Shown: positions 33,355 through 42,365, counted from the first letter of the stretch. The stretch is 64,000 bases of DNA from Desulfuromonadales bacterium (GCA_014860225.1 JACZKE010000060.1:1-64000); one strand, 5' to 3'. Numbers and translations: made by a program. Notes: a model not told the origin generated them from the letters alone.

Positions 33355-34784
33355 TTTACCGGTTGGTAAAGGGGGTCACTGCTCAGGAAACCGCTGATGG
33401 TGGGTTCCTGGTCGCATCGCGGCCGTTGCGTATGCTGCGTTTGAACCCGTCCTTGTTGAAACTGGTGCGACGCATGGGGCGGGATTGGCTGACTCCTGCA
33501 TCAACCGCCGAAATGAACGTGTTGGAAACCCTGGCTAAGAGAGGATTTGTCGAAAGACAGTGGCAGAGCCTCAGCCTTTCCGGGAACCTGCCTACGATCA
33601 GCGTTATTATTCCGGTGAAAGATCGCGCTGATGATCTGCGTAACTGCCTGACCTCTCTGCAAGAACTTGAATATCCACAACACAAGCTTGAAGTCGTGGT
33701 TGTCGATGATGGCAGCAGCGACGATACCCCCCGTGTTGCTGAGGAGCTTGGCGCTGTTCTGGTCGAATCAGGTCAGGTTGCAGGCGGCCCGGCTTTGGCT
33801 CGCAATAAAGGCGCTGCGGTTGCCAGTGGCGAGATTCTGGCCTTTATCGATTCGGACTGTACTGCATCACAGCAGTGGCTGATGGAACTCCTGCCGGTTT
33901 TTGCCGATGCGGATGTTGCGGCCGTCGGTGGCCTGGTGGATGGCATGTACACCGAATCCGCCCTGGATCGCTATGAAGCCGTCATGTCGAGCTTGAACCT
34001 GGGGCGCAGGGAAATGTCCGGAGGGCAGGGGGGTGATACCTTCTACCTCCCCAGTTGTAACCTTCTGATGCGCAAGGAGGCGTTTACCTCTGCCGGAGGA
34101 TTTCGTTCCGAACTGCACGTAGGTGAGGATGTTGATCTGACCTGGCGGTTACGCGATGCCGGCTGGAAAATTGTATATCTGCCCAGAGGGACGGTTTTTC
34201 ATGCCCATCGCAGCAAACTCTGGCCTTTTATGAAGCGGCGTTTCGAATATGGTACATCGGAGGGGATGCTTCAGCAGCTTCATCCGGTCCGGGGCAAAAA
34301 AATGATTGTGCCACCGATGTTGGCAGCCATTTTGTTCCTTTTAGCTTCAGCGCTAATCTGCCAATCATTGCTGCCCCTAGCGGTGGCAGCCGTCCTGCTG
34401 CTGGGTGATACGGCTTTTGTCACCACGAAAATGCGCAGGCAGAAGTTGCCGATCTCGTTTGTTATGGTTCTTCTGGCGCGCGCGCGCTCAGTCGGAAGTC
34501 TCGGCTACTATCTTGGTTATCATCTGTTGCGATACTACCTTGTCCCCCAACTTCTGGCCGCTATCATTTATCCACCGCTCGGTCTGCTGACTCTGGTTAT
34601 GCTCCTCGGGGCAGGAGGGGTCGATTACCGGGTACGCAAGGCCAGGCTTACGCCCATCGGGTTTTTCCTTTACTACTTTCTTGAACAACTTTCCTACGGC
34701 AGTGGTGTCTTCTGGGGATGTGTACAAACGAAGAGCTTTACCAGTTACAGGCTTGACGTAAACGGTATTTCGCAAAACATCTGA
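33351..34784 (+). CDS. mftF: Mycofactocin glycosyltransferase MftF
   Basis: 477 residues, the family length. The N-terminal 80 residues look like a PqqD-type winged helix (VKGVTAQETADGGFLVASR, LLKLVRRM), followed by a GT2 domain: ISVIIPVKDRADDL, VVDDGSSDD, FIDSDCTAS, and VGEDVDLTWRLRDAGW near the catalytic base. Several membrane segments follow (residues 320-430). MftF attaches beta-1,4-linked glucose units to the mycofactocin core. Its presence confirms the locus as mycofactocin and not another RiPP. It is the last gene of the run; a 155-base spacer and a MITE-like element follow. Confidence 0.92.
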   Translation: MIYRLVKGVTAQETADGGFLVASRPLRMLRLNPSLLKLVRRMGRDWLTPASTAEMNVLETLAKRGFVERQWQSLSLSGNLPTISVIIPVKDRADDLRNCLTSLQELEYPQHKLEVVVVDDGSSDDTPRVAEELGAVLVESGQVAGGPALARNKGAAVASGEILAFIDSDCTASQQWLMELLPVFADADVAAVGGLVDGMYTESALDRYEAVMSSLNLGRREMSGGQGGDTFYLPSCNLLMRKEAFTSAGGFRSELHVGEDVDLTWRLRDAGWKIVYLPRGTVFHAHRSKLWPFMKRRFEYGTSEGMLQQLHPVRGKKMIVPPMLAAILFLLASALICQSLLPLAVAAVLLLGDTAFVTTKMRRQKLPISFVMVLLARARSVGSLGYYLGYHLLRYYLVPQLLAAIIYPPLGLLTLVMLLGAGGVDYRVRKARLTPIGFFLYYFLEQLSYGSGVFWGCVQTKSFTSYRLDVNGISQNI

Positions 34785-34939
34785 TTATAAAGGATCATGG
34801 ATGACTGAAAACTCGTGCAATGCAGGTGGCTGCTGAAAGTCGTCGTAGAGACCCTGAATCAACCGGACAGACTTGAAACCTTTTCAGAGAGCATGCCTGC
34901 CCCCCGAAAGTTTCCTGCAGAGATAACAAGACACAACAC

Positions 34940-35106
34940 TAGCAGTCTGTCGGACTATCCATGAGCGGGCTGCAAATCCGGCTGTTTGGCCCATATTTCA
35001 GCTCCTTTTTGGTCCATAGCTACGGCTATGAACCTGCAAATGAGCTAAAATCTGTTCTCAAACATCCAAATTTTCGCTTCGACCCGTATAGTCCGACAGA
35101 CTGCTA
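34940..35106. mobile_element. MITE-like element, family A, full copy 2
   Basis: 167 bases bounded by TA within CTAG on each side. The terminal inverted repeats are perfect over 20 bases (34939-34958 and 35088-35107). The interior matches the copy at 25306-25471 closely and has the same nested stems. It lies between mftF and nhaD. CTAG is the preferred target of IS630-type transposases. Confidence 0.78.
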
Positions 35107-35221
35107 GATAAAAACACGTCGATAATCCTTCACAGGGCGATCCGGAGACTAGCGCCCCTGTGATGAGCTCCTGGCCTTAATGTTCACTTCAAGCAACTAA
35201 AGCAGAGAGGACTTTTTTTCA

Positions 35222-36634
35222 ATGAAACAGATGTGCATATTTTTTATCTTATCCTTTGTGCCGACCTGTGCTTTGGCCGGAGGTGAAAACCTTACTGGTA
35301 TCAGCACCCTTGCTCAAAGCACATATGGCTACTTCGGTCTGTTTTTTTTTGCTGCTGCTTACCTCCTGGTTATGTTCGAAGATCAATTGCACCTGCGGAA
35401 AAGCAAGCCGGTATTGCTGGCCGCTGGGCTGATCTGGATATTGGTGGCCCTGGCTTATGCCGCCAATGGAGATATTCGTACTCCGCATGAGGCGATAAGT
35501 CATAATCTTCTGGAATATGCCGAGCTTTTCCTTTTCCTTCTTGCCGCGATGACCTATGTCAACGCCCTTTCAGAGCGGCATGTCTTCAGGGCGCTTCGCT
35601 CCTGGTTGATTACTAGCGGGTTTTCTCTGCGCAGCATCTTCTGGCTTACCGGAATGTTTGCTTTTGTGATTTCTCCTCTTGCCGACAACCTGACCACCGC
35701 ACTGCTTATGGGTGCCGTCGTGACCTCGGTTGGAGCGTCTAATCAACGTTTTGTAGTCATTGCCTGCATCAATATCGTGATAGCTGCCAACGCCGGGGGC
35801 GCGTTCTCACCTTTTGGAGATATCACCACCCTGATGGTCTGGCAGAAGGGCAAGCTCGATTTTTTCGAGTTCTTCCAGCTTTTTATCCCTGCCCTGGTGA
35901 ACTGGCTGGTACCTGCTGTGATTATGATGACTTTCATCGGTAAGGAAAAACCCGAGGTCCTGGACATGAGCTTCACCATGAAAAAAGGCGCCCGGCGCAT
36001 CATGGGACTGTTTTTTCTGACAATCATCACAGCGGTAACTTTTCATAACTTCCTCCACCTGCCGCCAGCAGTCGGTATGATGTTCGGGCTGGGTTACTTG
36101 TCTTTTTTCGGCTACTACCTGAAGCGCAAGGAAAACCGTGTTCTTGGTACCGACAATCCCCTTGACATCACCCGTGGAAACCAGGAACCTTTTGATCTGT
36201 TCCAGAGAATCGCCCGGGCCGAGTGGGACACCTTGCTCTTCTTTTATGGCGTCATCCTCTGTGTCGGTGGCCTGGGCCAGTTCGGCTACCTGGCGATTGT
36301 GTCCGAGTTCATGTACACCGACCTTGGAGCCACATGGGCCAACGTCCTGGTAGGATTACTCTCGGCCCTCGTCGACAATATTCCCGTTATGTTCGCTGTA
36401 CTGACCATGGATCCCCACATGTCTCACGGTCAATGGCTGCTGGTCACCATGACCGCGGGTGTCGGTGGCAGCCTCCTGTCGATCGGCTCTGCTGCCGGGG
36501 TTGCATTGATGGGCCAGGCTAGAGGGACCTACACCTTTGGGCGCCACCTGGCGTTTGCACCAATCATCGCTCTCGGATACGCTGCCAGTGTCGTGGCGCA
36601 CCTGTTTATTAACAGTCGTTTCTTCTTGCATTAG
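35222..36634 (+). CDS. nhaD: NhaD-type Na+/H+ antiporter
   Basis: 470 residues with a probable cleaved signal (MKQMCIFFILSFVPTCALAGG) and about 12 membrane segments. NhaD hallmarks are SPLADNLTTALLMGAVV and NAGGAFSPFGDITTLMVW, with acidic and polar residues inside helices, and ALVDNIPVMFAVLTMD in the second half. It exchanges Na+ or Li+ for protons across the inner membrane. It is behind GAGAGGAC at the ribosome site and probably monocistronic. A marine or alkaline lifestyle would suit it but is not proven by one gene. Confidence 0.92.
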   Translation: MKQMCIFFILSFVPTCALAGGENLTGISTLAQSTYGYFGLFFFAAAYLLVMFEDQLHLRKSKPVLLAAGLIWILVALAYAANGDIRTPHEAISHNLLEYAELFLFLLAAMTYVNALSERHVFRALRSWLITSGFSLRSIFWLTGMFAFVISPLADNLTTALLMGAVVTSVGASNQRFVVIACINIVIAANAGGAFSPFGDITTLMVWQKGKLDFFEFFQLFIPALVNWLVPAVIMMTFIGKEKPEVLDMSFTMKKGARRIMGLFFLTIITAVTFHNFLHLPPAVGMMFGLGYLSFFGYYLKRKENRVLGTDNPLDITRGNQEPFDLFQRIARAEWDTLLFFYGVILCVGGLGQFGYLAIVSEFMYTDLGATWANVLVGLLSALVDNIPVMFAVLTMDPHMSHGQWLLVTMTAGVGGSLLSIGSAAGVALMGQARGTYTFGRHLAFAPIIALGYAASVVAHLFINSRFFLH

Positions 36635-36801
36635 ACTATCCGTGAGTGCGCATGATTCCGTTCGTGCCGCTCGCATTTCAACGTCTCTTCAAGTTATAGT
36701 TACGGTCATTGCGTCTGAAACGCGTAAGTTTCCGTCAGGAGTTTCCGGATGGACTCGAGATATAGATAGGGCTTCAAGTGGCTAAGCTTCTAGAGGTGTC
36801 T

Positions 36802-37941
36802 ATGGTGGATCAAGGTCGCAGAGCAGTAAAGCTTCTTGTAAATGGTTTCCGTTATCGTTTTCTGAAACTTACGGGAAATGCGTCTCGGCTGCAGGCAATC
36901 AGTCTCGAGGTTACCCACCGATGTATCTGCCGGTGTTGCATGTGCAATATCTGGCGCATTCCAAAAAAGATTCCGGACCTCGACCTGTCTGTCTGGACCG
37001 ACCTGCTCTCTTCTCCGCAGCTCAAGGACTTGCGGGAGCTCGACATCACCGGCGGCGAGCCGTTCCTGCGCGATGACCTGACGGAGTTGCTGTCCTGGAT
37101 ATGTCGGGTTCAGCCTGACCTGTTCCCCAAACTGCGGACTGTGGCCATCACCACGAACGGCATACTGACGGATAAAATATTACAGTGCGTGGAAGACGTC
37201 ATTGGTCCCATGCAGGCACGGGGGATCGACCTGGTGCTGGCGTGCGGCATGGATGCTGTCGGAGCACTGCATGACCAGATTCGCAACTTCAAGGGAGCGT
37301 GGCAACGACTCAACAGCACCCTCGCCGGTCTGTGCGCGTTGAGAACGAGCCATGCCAACCTGGTGCTGGGTATCAAAACCACCATTGTTCCGATGAATGT
37401 CAACGAATTGCATCGTATCGCCCTGTTTGCGCGCGAGCATGCCCTCTTCACCATCGTCTCGCCCTGCATCATCACGACAAACCGTTTCGCCAACCTTGGC
37501 CTGGCGGATGATCTGAAATTTGATACAGCCGCTCTGCAGGCCATGAAGCGCTTTTATCAAGGTCCGGAATTTGCCTGGAGTGGCCATCGGCAGGCCATGT
37601 TGCGCTATCTTGAGACAGGCCATATGAAAAAGCCCTGCTCCGCTGGCTTCAACACGGTTTTTGTCCGCCATACCGGTGAAGTTTTCCCATGCCCGGTCAT
37701 TCCGGTCAAGCTGGGCAACATCTGCCACGAGAAACTGGGAACGCTTTTGGCGAGCGCCGGATCGGCACGGTTCCGCAGGCATATCGGTACTTTTACAGAG
37801 TGCCGCACCTGCACCGAGCCAGGTCTTGAGCGCATTGCCTGGCCCTTCGAGGGTTTCAGCTGCCTGCGTCGCATGAGCGGGCTGGGGACGAGAGACTTCG
37901 ATCGCCTGGCCCGACATATGGGGCTCGACAAGTACCTGTGA
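36802..37941 (+). CDS. Radical SAM/SPASM-type protein of unknown role
   Basis: 379 residues from ATG 36802 (AGAGGTGTCT upstream; GTG 36778 is an alternative). The cluster motif CICRCCMC fits C-x3-C-x2-C, and LDITGGEPFLRDDL follows. The C-terminal part has MKKPCSAGFNTVFVRHTGEVFPCPV and ECRTCTEPG, a shortened SPASM-like region. It precedes an EamA transporter and a TehB-like methyltransferase in the same orientation, with gaps of 34 and 18 bases, suggesting an operon that makes and exports a small modified metabolite. No precursor peptide is evident. The function is not known. Confidence 0.8.
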   Translation: MVDQGRRAVKLLVNGFRYRFLKLTGNASRLQAISLEVTHRCICRCCMCNIWRIPKKIPDLDLSVWTDLLSSPQLKDLRELDITGGEPFLRDDLTELLSWICRVQPDLFPKLRTVAITTNGILTDKILQCVEDVIGPMQARGIDLVLACGMDAVGALHDQIRNFKGAWQRLNSTLAGLCALRTSHANLVLGIKTTIVPMNVNELHRIALFAREHALFTIVSPCIITTNRFANLGLADDLKFDTAALQAMKRFYQGPEFAWSGHRQAMLRYLETGHMKKPCSAGFNTVFVRHTGEVFPCPVIPVKLGNICHEKLGTLLASAGSARFRRHIGTFTECRTCTEPGLERIAWPFEGFSCLRRMSGLGTRDFDRLARHMGLDKYL

Positions 37942-37975
37942 GAGCCGCTGGCAAAAAGCCAGGCAGGGAAGGCAC

Positions 37976-38836
37976 ATGAGCAGTTGGTATGATTACAGTG
38001 TCATTGCGCTGCTCCTTCTGGGGAGCCAGCGATTTCTCTACAAAGTCGCCGCAGAGAGAGGCTGCAGCTCCAGCCTGACAACGGCAGTCTTCATGGGCAC
38101 GGTCACCCTGTTGAGTGGCGCGGTGTTCCTGGGATCGGGATCATCCGCACAGAACCTGTCTGCCCTGATCGGACTGTCGCTGGTCAACAGCATCTCCTTT
38201 GCGATCGCCACCATCGCTCACATGGAAGCTTTGCGGCATCTGCCCGCAGCGGTCACCTTTCCACTCACCCGACTGAGCCTGGTTGTCGTGGTCGTCGTCT
38301 CGGTCGGTTTTTTTGGCGAACAGCTGAGCTCCTTGCAATGGTTCGGAGTGCTCCTGGGCTTTGCCGTGGTCGCCGTTCTGGCCATGGACATGAAAAACGA
38401 GGCGCGACCGCAAGGCGACAGGCGTACCGGTTTCCTGTTTGTAACCACCTGCATTCTGTGCGGAGCGATCGCCGCCATCACTAGCAAACTCGCAGCTGTC
38501 TCCACCAGTACGGCCGGGTTTATGACCCTGTCCTATCTGCTGGGGACATGCTTTTCACTGGCGATCGCGAAAAAGTGGGGCTACGATAGACACCCGGGGC
38601 GCAAGGGCGAAGCCTTCGGCATCGGTGTTTTGATGGGGGTGCTGAATTATTTCGGTTTCTCTGCCTTTCTGACCGCATTGCAGCGCGGACCGCTGTCAGC
38701 GATCGCTCTGATAACCGGGATGCACTTCGTCATAGCCATCATCCTCTCGGTATTTCTCTACCGGGAAAAAATGACTTTCCCCCGGGGGCTCGGCATCGGA
38801 TTGACGTTGCTTGCGGTATTTTTTCTCAAACAATAA
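37976..38836 (+). CDS. EamA/DMT-family transporter
   Basis: 286 residues, ten predicted membrane segments in two EamA repeats (LLLLGSQRFLYKVAAERG opening the first; FLFVTTCILCGAIAAITSKLAA the second). The ending LYREKMTFPRGLGIGLTLLAVFFLKQ is typical of the family. It is not closely similar to the EamA protein at 4828. Export of a small metabolite across the inner membrane is expected. Spacing of 34 bases to the radical SAM gene and 18 to the methyltransferase gene suggests co-transcription. Confidence 0.87.
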   Translation: MSSWYDYSVIALLLLGSQRFLYKVAAERGCSSSLTTAVFMGTVTLLSGAVFLGSGSSAQNLSALIGLSLVNSISFAIATIAHMEALRHLPAAVTFPLTRLSLVVVVVVSVGFFGEQLSSLQWFGVLLGFAVVAVLAMDMKNEARPQGDRRTGFLFVTTCILCGAIAAITSKLAAVSTSTAGFMTLSYLLGTCFSLAIAKKWGYDRHPGRKGEAFGIGVLMGVLNYFGFSAFLTALQRGPLSAIALITGMHFVIAIILSVFLYREKMTFPRGLGIGLTLLAVFFLKQ

Positions 38837-38854
38837 CGGCGCAGAACAAGTGCT

Positions 38855-39427
38855 ATGAACGACACCCGGAGTAAATGGAACAACCGCTGGCGAGAGAAAG
38901 CTGCCACTGCAGATCTGCAGGCCGATCCCTGGCTGCAGCGTATATTCCCTTTGCTGCCGAAAGGGCGGGCTCTTGATGTCGCCTCAGGCGCAGGGCGTAA
39001 TGCCCTGTTCCTTGCTGAGCGGCAATATGCGGTCACGGCAGTCGACATCTCGGATGAAGCACTCGAACAACTGCGTCTCGAGGCGGCCGCTCGTCATCTT
39101 TCAATAGAAACCCGACAGATTGATCTGGAGACAAATCCTCTCCTTCCCGAGGGTCCCTTTGACCTGGCGCTTGATTTCTTTTACCTGCACCGACCGCTTT
39201 TGCCACTCCTGCGAGAAACCGTGCGGCCCGGTGGGGTCGTGGTTCTGCGCACCTTCAGCAGTGCCGGAGCATTTAGCGGTGGTCCGGACAATCCGGATAT
39301 CGTCCTGCGCCCCGGAGAACTGCTGCAGATGTTTGGTGGCTGGGATGTTCTTCTCCATGAAGAGGGGCTTGAGCCATCACGTAAAGGCGGTTCAGTGGCC
39401 GGAATTGTGGCCCGAAAAAACCTGTGA
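38855..39427 (+). CDS. Class I SAM-dependent methyltransferase (TehB-like)
   Basis: 190 residues. SAM-binding motif I is ALDVASGAGRNALFLAERQY (near residue 39) and motif II is VDISDEALEQL, followed by LDFFYLHRPLLPLL and VRPGGVVVLRTFS. The pattern resembles tellurite-resistance TehB-type and related small cytosolic methyltransferases. The substrate is unknown. It is probably the last gene of the radical SAM-EamA-methyltransferase run and may methylate the product of that pathway. Confidence 0.88.
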   Translation: MNDTRSKWNNRWREKAATADLQADPWLQRIFPLLPKGRALDVASGAGRNALFLAERQYAVTAVDISDEALEQLRLEAAARHLSIETRQIDLETNPLLPEGPFDLALDFFYLHRPLLPLLRETVRPGGVVVLRTFSSAGAFSGGPDNPDIVLRPGELLQMFGGWDVLLHEEGLEPSRKGGSVAGIVARKNL

Positions 39428-39482
39428 TCGCATGTGGTTCAATTCTCAAGCGATGCAATGCTTTTCTGAAAGTCGAAGAATG

Positions 39483-39517
39483 AAAAAAGCGGTATACAGG
39501 CAACCAGCGTATACCGC
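39483..39517 (-). terminator. Terminator of the porin-tupA-mop operon
   Basis: GCGGTATAC and GTATACCGC form a perfect 9-bp stem; on the minus strand it is followed by TTTTTT. It lies 74 bases after the mop stop codon and marks the operon end. Confidence 0.75.
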
Positions 39518-39590
39518 ATCTCAGCATTAAAGATCGTTTTTTCAAAAAAACTTTATTGGATTATTCCGTCGCACTTTTATCTGTGCATTA

Positions 39591-39803
39591 TCAATGATCG
39601 ACTCCGATCATCACGTTGGAGGCTTTAATGATCGCATAGGCCGGTTCCCCTACAGCTAGACCGAGTGCTTTAACAGCGTCATTTGTGACGATGGAGGTTA
39701 CCCGGTCCCCTCCTGATAATTCGATGATGACTTCCGCATTGACTGAGCCAATGATAATTTCCTTGACTGTCCCTTTCAGTGTGTTACGGGCACTGAGTTT
39801 CAT
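39591..39803 (-). CDS. Molbindin / Mop-type TOBE protein
   Basis: 70 residues, a single Mop domain: MKLSARNTLKGTVKEIIIGSVNAEVIIEL, then SIVTNDAVKALGLAVGEPAYAIIKASNVMIGV. The hallmarks SARN, GSVNAEV and KASNVMIG are intact. Such proteins form hexamers that bind molybdate or tungstate in the cytosol and buffer the supply. It is the last gene of the porin-tupA-mop run on the minus strand, 107 bases after tupA. Because of that context, tungstate is the more likely ligand. A remnant family A repeat lies in the gap. Confidence 0.93.
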   Translation of the reverse strand: MKLSARNTLKGTVKEIIIGSVNAEVIIELSGGDRVTSIVTNDAVKALGLAVGEPAYAIIKASNVMIGVDH

Positions 39804-39845
39804 AGTCAGCTCCTTTGCAGTTATTTGTCTGTTCTGCTTCTCATA

Positions 39846-39867
39846 CTAGCAGTCATTTGTCGGATAG
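39846..39867. repeat. Remnant family A terminal repeat
   Basis: CTAGCAGTC-ATT-TGTCGGA-TAG matches the terminal repeat of the 34940 element with small changes. There is only one end and no interior. It lies in the tupA-mop gap. Confidence 0.4.
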
Positions 39868-39910
39868 CAACTCGTGGAATTTTAACGAATTCTTAACAAT
39901 CGACCTGTCG

Positions 39911-40705
39911 TCAGTTGGCAACGTAGAAGAGCTGTTCACCATTGACCTTGAAGTCGGTGATCAGATGACGCCCCTGCTCTGAGACGAGATAGTCCATGAA
40001 CTTCTTGGCCAGATCTGCCTTGACATGCGGATGTCTGGCCGGGTTGACCATAATCACCCCGTAGGGATTGAACAGCCCGGCGTCACCCTCAACCGCGATC
40101 TTCAGATCGGTTTTGGTCTTGTAAGCGAGGTAAGTGCCGCGATCACTGAGCGTATAACCTACGCGCTCGGTCGCCATGGTAATGACCTCGCCCATACCGC
40201 GGCCGGCTTCCAGGTACCAGTCGCCGGCCGGCGTTATACCGGCGGCTTTCCAGAGCTGCTTCTCCCGGGTGTGAGTGCCGGATTCGTCGCCACGGGAGAC
40301 GAAAGTCGCTTTGGCCGCTGCGATCTTGCCCATGGCCGCCGCGATATCCCTCATCCCTGTGATACCGGCCGGATCCGACTCGGGTCCGAGAAGCACGAAA
40401 TCGTTGTACATGACGTCGCGGCGATCGATGCCGAAGCCGTCAGCGACGAATTTATCCTCCAGGCTGCGGGCGTGGACCAGCACGACGTCGACATCGCCGG
40501 TCTCGCCCAGTTTGATCGCCTTGCCGGTGCCGACAGCGATGACGTCGACCTTGCAGTCGTTGGCCTCTTCAAAAGGCGGCAGGATAGCAGTCAACAGGCC
40601 GGAGTTTTCGGTGGAGGTGGTAGTCGCCAGGCGCAGATGTTCAACAGCGAAGGCCGGTGAAGCAAGCAACAGCAGGATAAATAGGGTTAATAGGCGCTGG
40701 ATCAT
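39911..40705 (-). CDS. tupA: Tungstate ABC transporter substrate-binding protein TupA
   Basis: 264 residues with a Sec signal peptide (MIQRLLTLFILLLLASPAFA). The mature start LRLATTTSTENSGLL contains the TTTS motif that distinguishes TupA-type tungstate binders from ModA. RGDESGTH and GRGMGEVITMA are further family marks. It captures tungstate in the periplasm for the TupBC permease and ATPase. No tupB or tupC is in the window, so the rest of the transporter must be encoded elsewhere. It lies 54 bases after a porin gene and before the molbindin gene, in an operon that probably begins at the sigma-54 promoter at 42350. Confidence 0.93.
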   Translation of the reverse strand: MIQRLLTLFILLLLASPAFAVEHLRLATTTSTENSGLLTAILPPFEEANDCKVDVIAVGTGKAIKLGETGDVDVVLVHARSLEDKFVADGFGIDRRDVMYNDFVLLGPESDPAGITGMRDIAAAMGKIAAAKATFVSRGDESGTHTREKQLWKAAGITPAGDWYLEAGRGMGEVITMATERVGYTLSDRGTYLAYKTKTDLKIAVEGDAGLFNPYGVIMVNPARHPHVKADLAKKFMDYLVSEQGRHLITDFKVNGEQLFYVAN

Positions 40706-40759
40706 GAGTGTTCTCCCTGAATTATGGGCACCGACGTCAACGCCGGGCCGGAATAGAGG

Positions 40760-42010
40760 TTAAAAGTAAAACTGCGCCTGCAACCGGAAGATGGTGTCAT
40801 CCTTATTGGTCGCAAGGTCGTCCGAAACCAGTGTGATATCGGACTGCAGTTTGAGGTTGTGTTTCGCGAAGTAGTAATTTGCTCCGAACTGGGTTTCATT
40901 CTTGTCAAACCTGGCCGAGGCATTGGCATCGGTCGATTCTACGGCCGAATAGCGCACACCCAGTTCCAGCTTCTCGGGGAGCACCTGGTAGCTGGCCTGC
41001 AGATAGTAACCGTCGGCATCCCAGTCTGAACCAAGATCCGGATCGGCGTTGAGCGTATAATATTCGCCGGCGAAGGTTGCTCCCATCCAGGTGGCGTTAA
41101 GATTGGCGGTCATCAGCAGCCAGGCCAGTTCATTACCGTAGGCTGCAGAGAAGGCCGCTGCGTTCAGGCTGTCCAGACCCAACGCCACATCCATCACGTC
41201 GTTGTCTCTGTCGAAGCCGGATCCGACATCGGCCGAGCCGACCTTTTGCCAGGCGAAGGAGCCGCCGATGTTCACCAGCAGCTTGTCGCTCGGCCAACCG
41301 GCCTCGTCCATCTTGTAGGTACCGAGGGGATTGAAGTCGATGCGCCCTGTAAACATGTGGTTGTCATCTGCGTTGCTGGTATTCGGGCCGTTGCCGTTGA
41401 ACAGGCCGAGACGATAATCGACCAGCTTGTCGGCAAAGCTGCCGGCGGCCTGGATCCCCTGATCGCGGCCAAGATTGAAGGTATCGTTGGCCAGCGAACG
41501 CTCCGGGAAAAGCTGTCTGCCCGCGCCGGTCAGCTCTTGGCGGGCCTGTGCAGGTTTGAACTGGCCGACCTGAACGATCAGCGGCGTACCAAACTTGTAG
41601 TTGATTAAGACATCCTCGGTACGGAAGCCGCTGGAGACATCTCCCTGGAATTTGTAGCCGAAATTTTTGCTGTACAGATTTCCCTGCATCACCAGCTTGA
41701 AGCGGCGGATGTCGAAATCACTCTTGGCGTCCTTGGTCGAGTCGTCAAAGTCGGTGTACCGGTAGACCAGCTGGCCCCAACCTCCGAGGTTGAAGCTCGA
41801 GTTGCCGTCAGCGCTGGTCGCGGTCAGTCCCTTGCCAGGAGTGTAAGCGATCACGCTGCCTTTGTTTGCTTCGGCGTAATCTTCGGCGGTGATGACCCCT
41901 TTGTCCTTGAGGATCTCTTCCAGAGTCCGTGCCTGGACGTTCTCTGCGGCCAGTAAACCTACAGCCATTAGGCCACATAGAGTTAGCCCTATTACAGGTC
42001 CTATCTTCAT
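40760..42010 (-). CDS. OprO/OprP-like anion-selective porin
   Basis: 416 residues with a signal peptide (cleavage near VQA, residue 27), a short helical lead-in (LEEILKDKGVITAEDYAE) and a barrel ending in YF. The family of phosphate-selective porins O/P is indicated by the FDIRRFKLVMQGNLYSKNFGYKFQGD and VQVGQFKPAQARQEL patterns. Being in one operon with tupA and molbindin, it may admit tungstate or related oxyanions through the outer membrane, a dedicated uptake path (inference). The ribosome site AAGGAG lies about 9 bases before the start. A sigma-54 promoter lies about 340 bases upstream. Confidence 0.87.
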   Translation of the reverse strand: MKIGPVIGLTLCGLMAVGLLAAENVQARTLEEILKDKGVITAEDYAEANKGSVIAYTPGKGLTATSADGNSSFNLGGWGQLVYRYTDFDDSTKDAKSDFDIRRFKLVMQGNLYSKNFGYKFQGDVSSGFRTEDVLINYKFGTPLIVQVGQFKPAQARQELTGAGRQLFPERSLANDTFNLGRDQGIQAAGSFADKLVDYRLGLFNGNGPNTSNADDNHMFTGRIDFNPLGTYKMDEAGWPSDKLLVNIGGSFAWQKVGSADVGSGFDRDNDVMDVALGLDSLNAAAFSAAYGNELAWLLMTANLNATWMGATFAGEYYTLNADPDLGSDWDADGYYLQASYQVLPEKLELGVRYSAVESTDANASARFDKNETQFGANYYFAKHNLKLQSDITLVSDDLATNKDDTIFRLQAQFYF

Positions 42011-42349
42011 CTGCTCTTTCTCCTTATCTCATTTTGGAATGAATTGTTTGCCCCGGCCGATCCGGAGCAAAATAAACCCTTATGCTTGCCTAATGCCTTG
42101 ATCTCATCGTCAACATTGTCTGAGTCATGGCTTCACAGGGAGATGATAAAAGGCAGCTAAGCTAACCCTGACCAGCATCAGGCAAGTATTGCTAAGAAGC
42201 TCTTGCTCGCATTGATTGCCATCCGTCCCCGGCAATTCCGTCTTATCCTGACTCGAGACAGGAAAAACTTATAGCACACAAAAAAATCACAATATAACCA
42301 AAAATAACCAATAACAACTAAAAACAACCAAATATAACTTTGCGGCACA

Positions 42350-42365
42350 TGCAACCTGAGTGCCA
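42350..42365 (-). promoter_or_regulatory. Sigma-54 promoter of the porin-tupA-mop operon
   Basis: On the minus strand it reads TGGCACTCAGGTTGCA, an exact consensus match with GG-GC spacing of 12, pointing to the porin gene. I do not see a clear GTAGAGAA site near it. Confidence 0.75.

Noticed and set aside
34801-34848. 11-codon ORF MTENSCNAGGC ending in TGA, possible Cys-Sec mini-selenoprotein read to TAG
   Set aside because: Read-through would give a CU motif, but I see no SECIS-like hairpin after the TGA, and no known family is this short.
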